In this document: piece after piece, positions 63,831 to 64,000 of the stretch
Layout: every line of letters begins with the position of its first letter
Position numbering within the stretch: the first letter of the stretch is position 1
Assembly: GCA_964036155.1 (NCBI GenBank)
Contig: OZ038422.1
Location: 70,145,201 to 70,209,200, forward strand
Direction: 5' to 3'
Origin: Diploscapter coronatus
Lineage: Eukaryota; Nematoda; Chromadorea; Rhabditida; Rhabditidae
Length of the DNA: 64,000 bases
Translations under genes and position numbers: made by a program
Notes under the pieces: generated by a model
Database searches by the model: none
What the model saw: only the letters and a program-made list of their open reading frames with translations
Told to the model about the DNA's origin: nothing

Positions 63831-64000
63831 GTAGACATGTTTGATGTTTAGCTATGTGCGTGCAGCTTTTCGAGATCCTCACGGCTGTAAAAATAACATT
63901 TATCAATGTAGGGGGCTGAACGGCCTTCTCTCCTCTCGGAATCAAATCATCCAGGCCATCGATTTTACGGCTCACATCCAATCGCTTTTTCTTGGCTTTC
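63831..64000 (-). CDS. Possible exon of a gene entering from the right edge
   Basis: The minus strand is open from the window edge with coding-like composition: KAKKKRLDVSRKIDGLDD then LIPRGEKAVQPP. A donor could lie at gccgtgagg near 63880. A second open stretch, GKRSEVRFENFTNEDEAE, follows a tttataacag acceptor near 63680 and might be a later exon. No family is recognised and the start is outside the window. Treat as tentative. Confidence 0.25.

Overview
This is a compact, intron-rich, AT-rich eukaryotic (animal) window. Introns are short, often 45-400 nt, and most 3' splice sites read TTTCAG or TTTTAG. Several genes have such an acceptor lying directly upstream of their start codon, as expected for spliced-leader trans-splicing. 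Together with the gene content this points to a nematode or another small-genome ecdysozoan, but the sequence alone does not fix the taxon. All gene models were built by eye from splice signals, reading frame and intron phase.

Layout. 1-1431 (-): C2H2 zinc-finger gene, cut by the left edge. 1759-4918 (-): Bin3-type RNA methylphosphate capping enzyme (MEPCE/BCDIN3D family). 5486-6493 (+): secreted phospholipase A2, head-to-head with it. 7960-11022 (-): Golgi beta-1,4-galactosyltransferase family enzyme, predicted to use GalNAc. 12030-15232 (-): disordered, RG-tailed 452-residue protein, unrecognised. 15982-23475 (-): 18-exon, 959-residue helical protein, unrecognised. 24282-24861 (+): probable 77-residue secreted protein. 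25683-34218 (-): three tandem copies of a secreted kelch-repeat gene in units of about 3.4 kb, with signs of gene conversion. 35972-53200 (-): a complete class V myosin (motor, six IQ motifs, coiled coil, dilute cargo domain). 53201-64000: more than 10 kb with no recognisable gene except a possible exon at the right edge.

The genes do not form one pathway. The nearest thing to a local system is the cluster of secreted kelch proteins next to a small secreted protein, in a repeat-rich stretch that also carries a MITE in each kelch gene and a tRNA-type SINE at its edge. Introns and spacers carry several foldback or MITE-like elements, including a TA-flanked Tc1/mariner-type element at 8086-8429 and an inverted repeat of about 570 bp at 62945-63510. 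No protein-coding transposase, CRISPR array, rRNA or tRNA gene was found.
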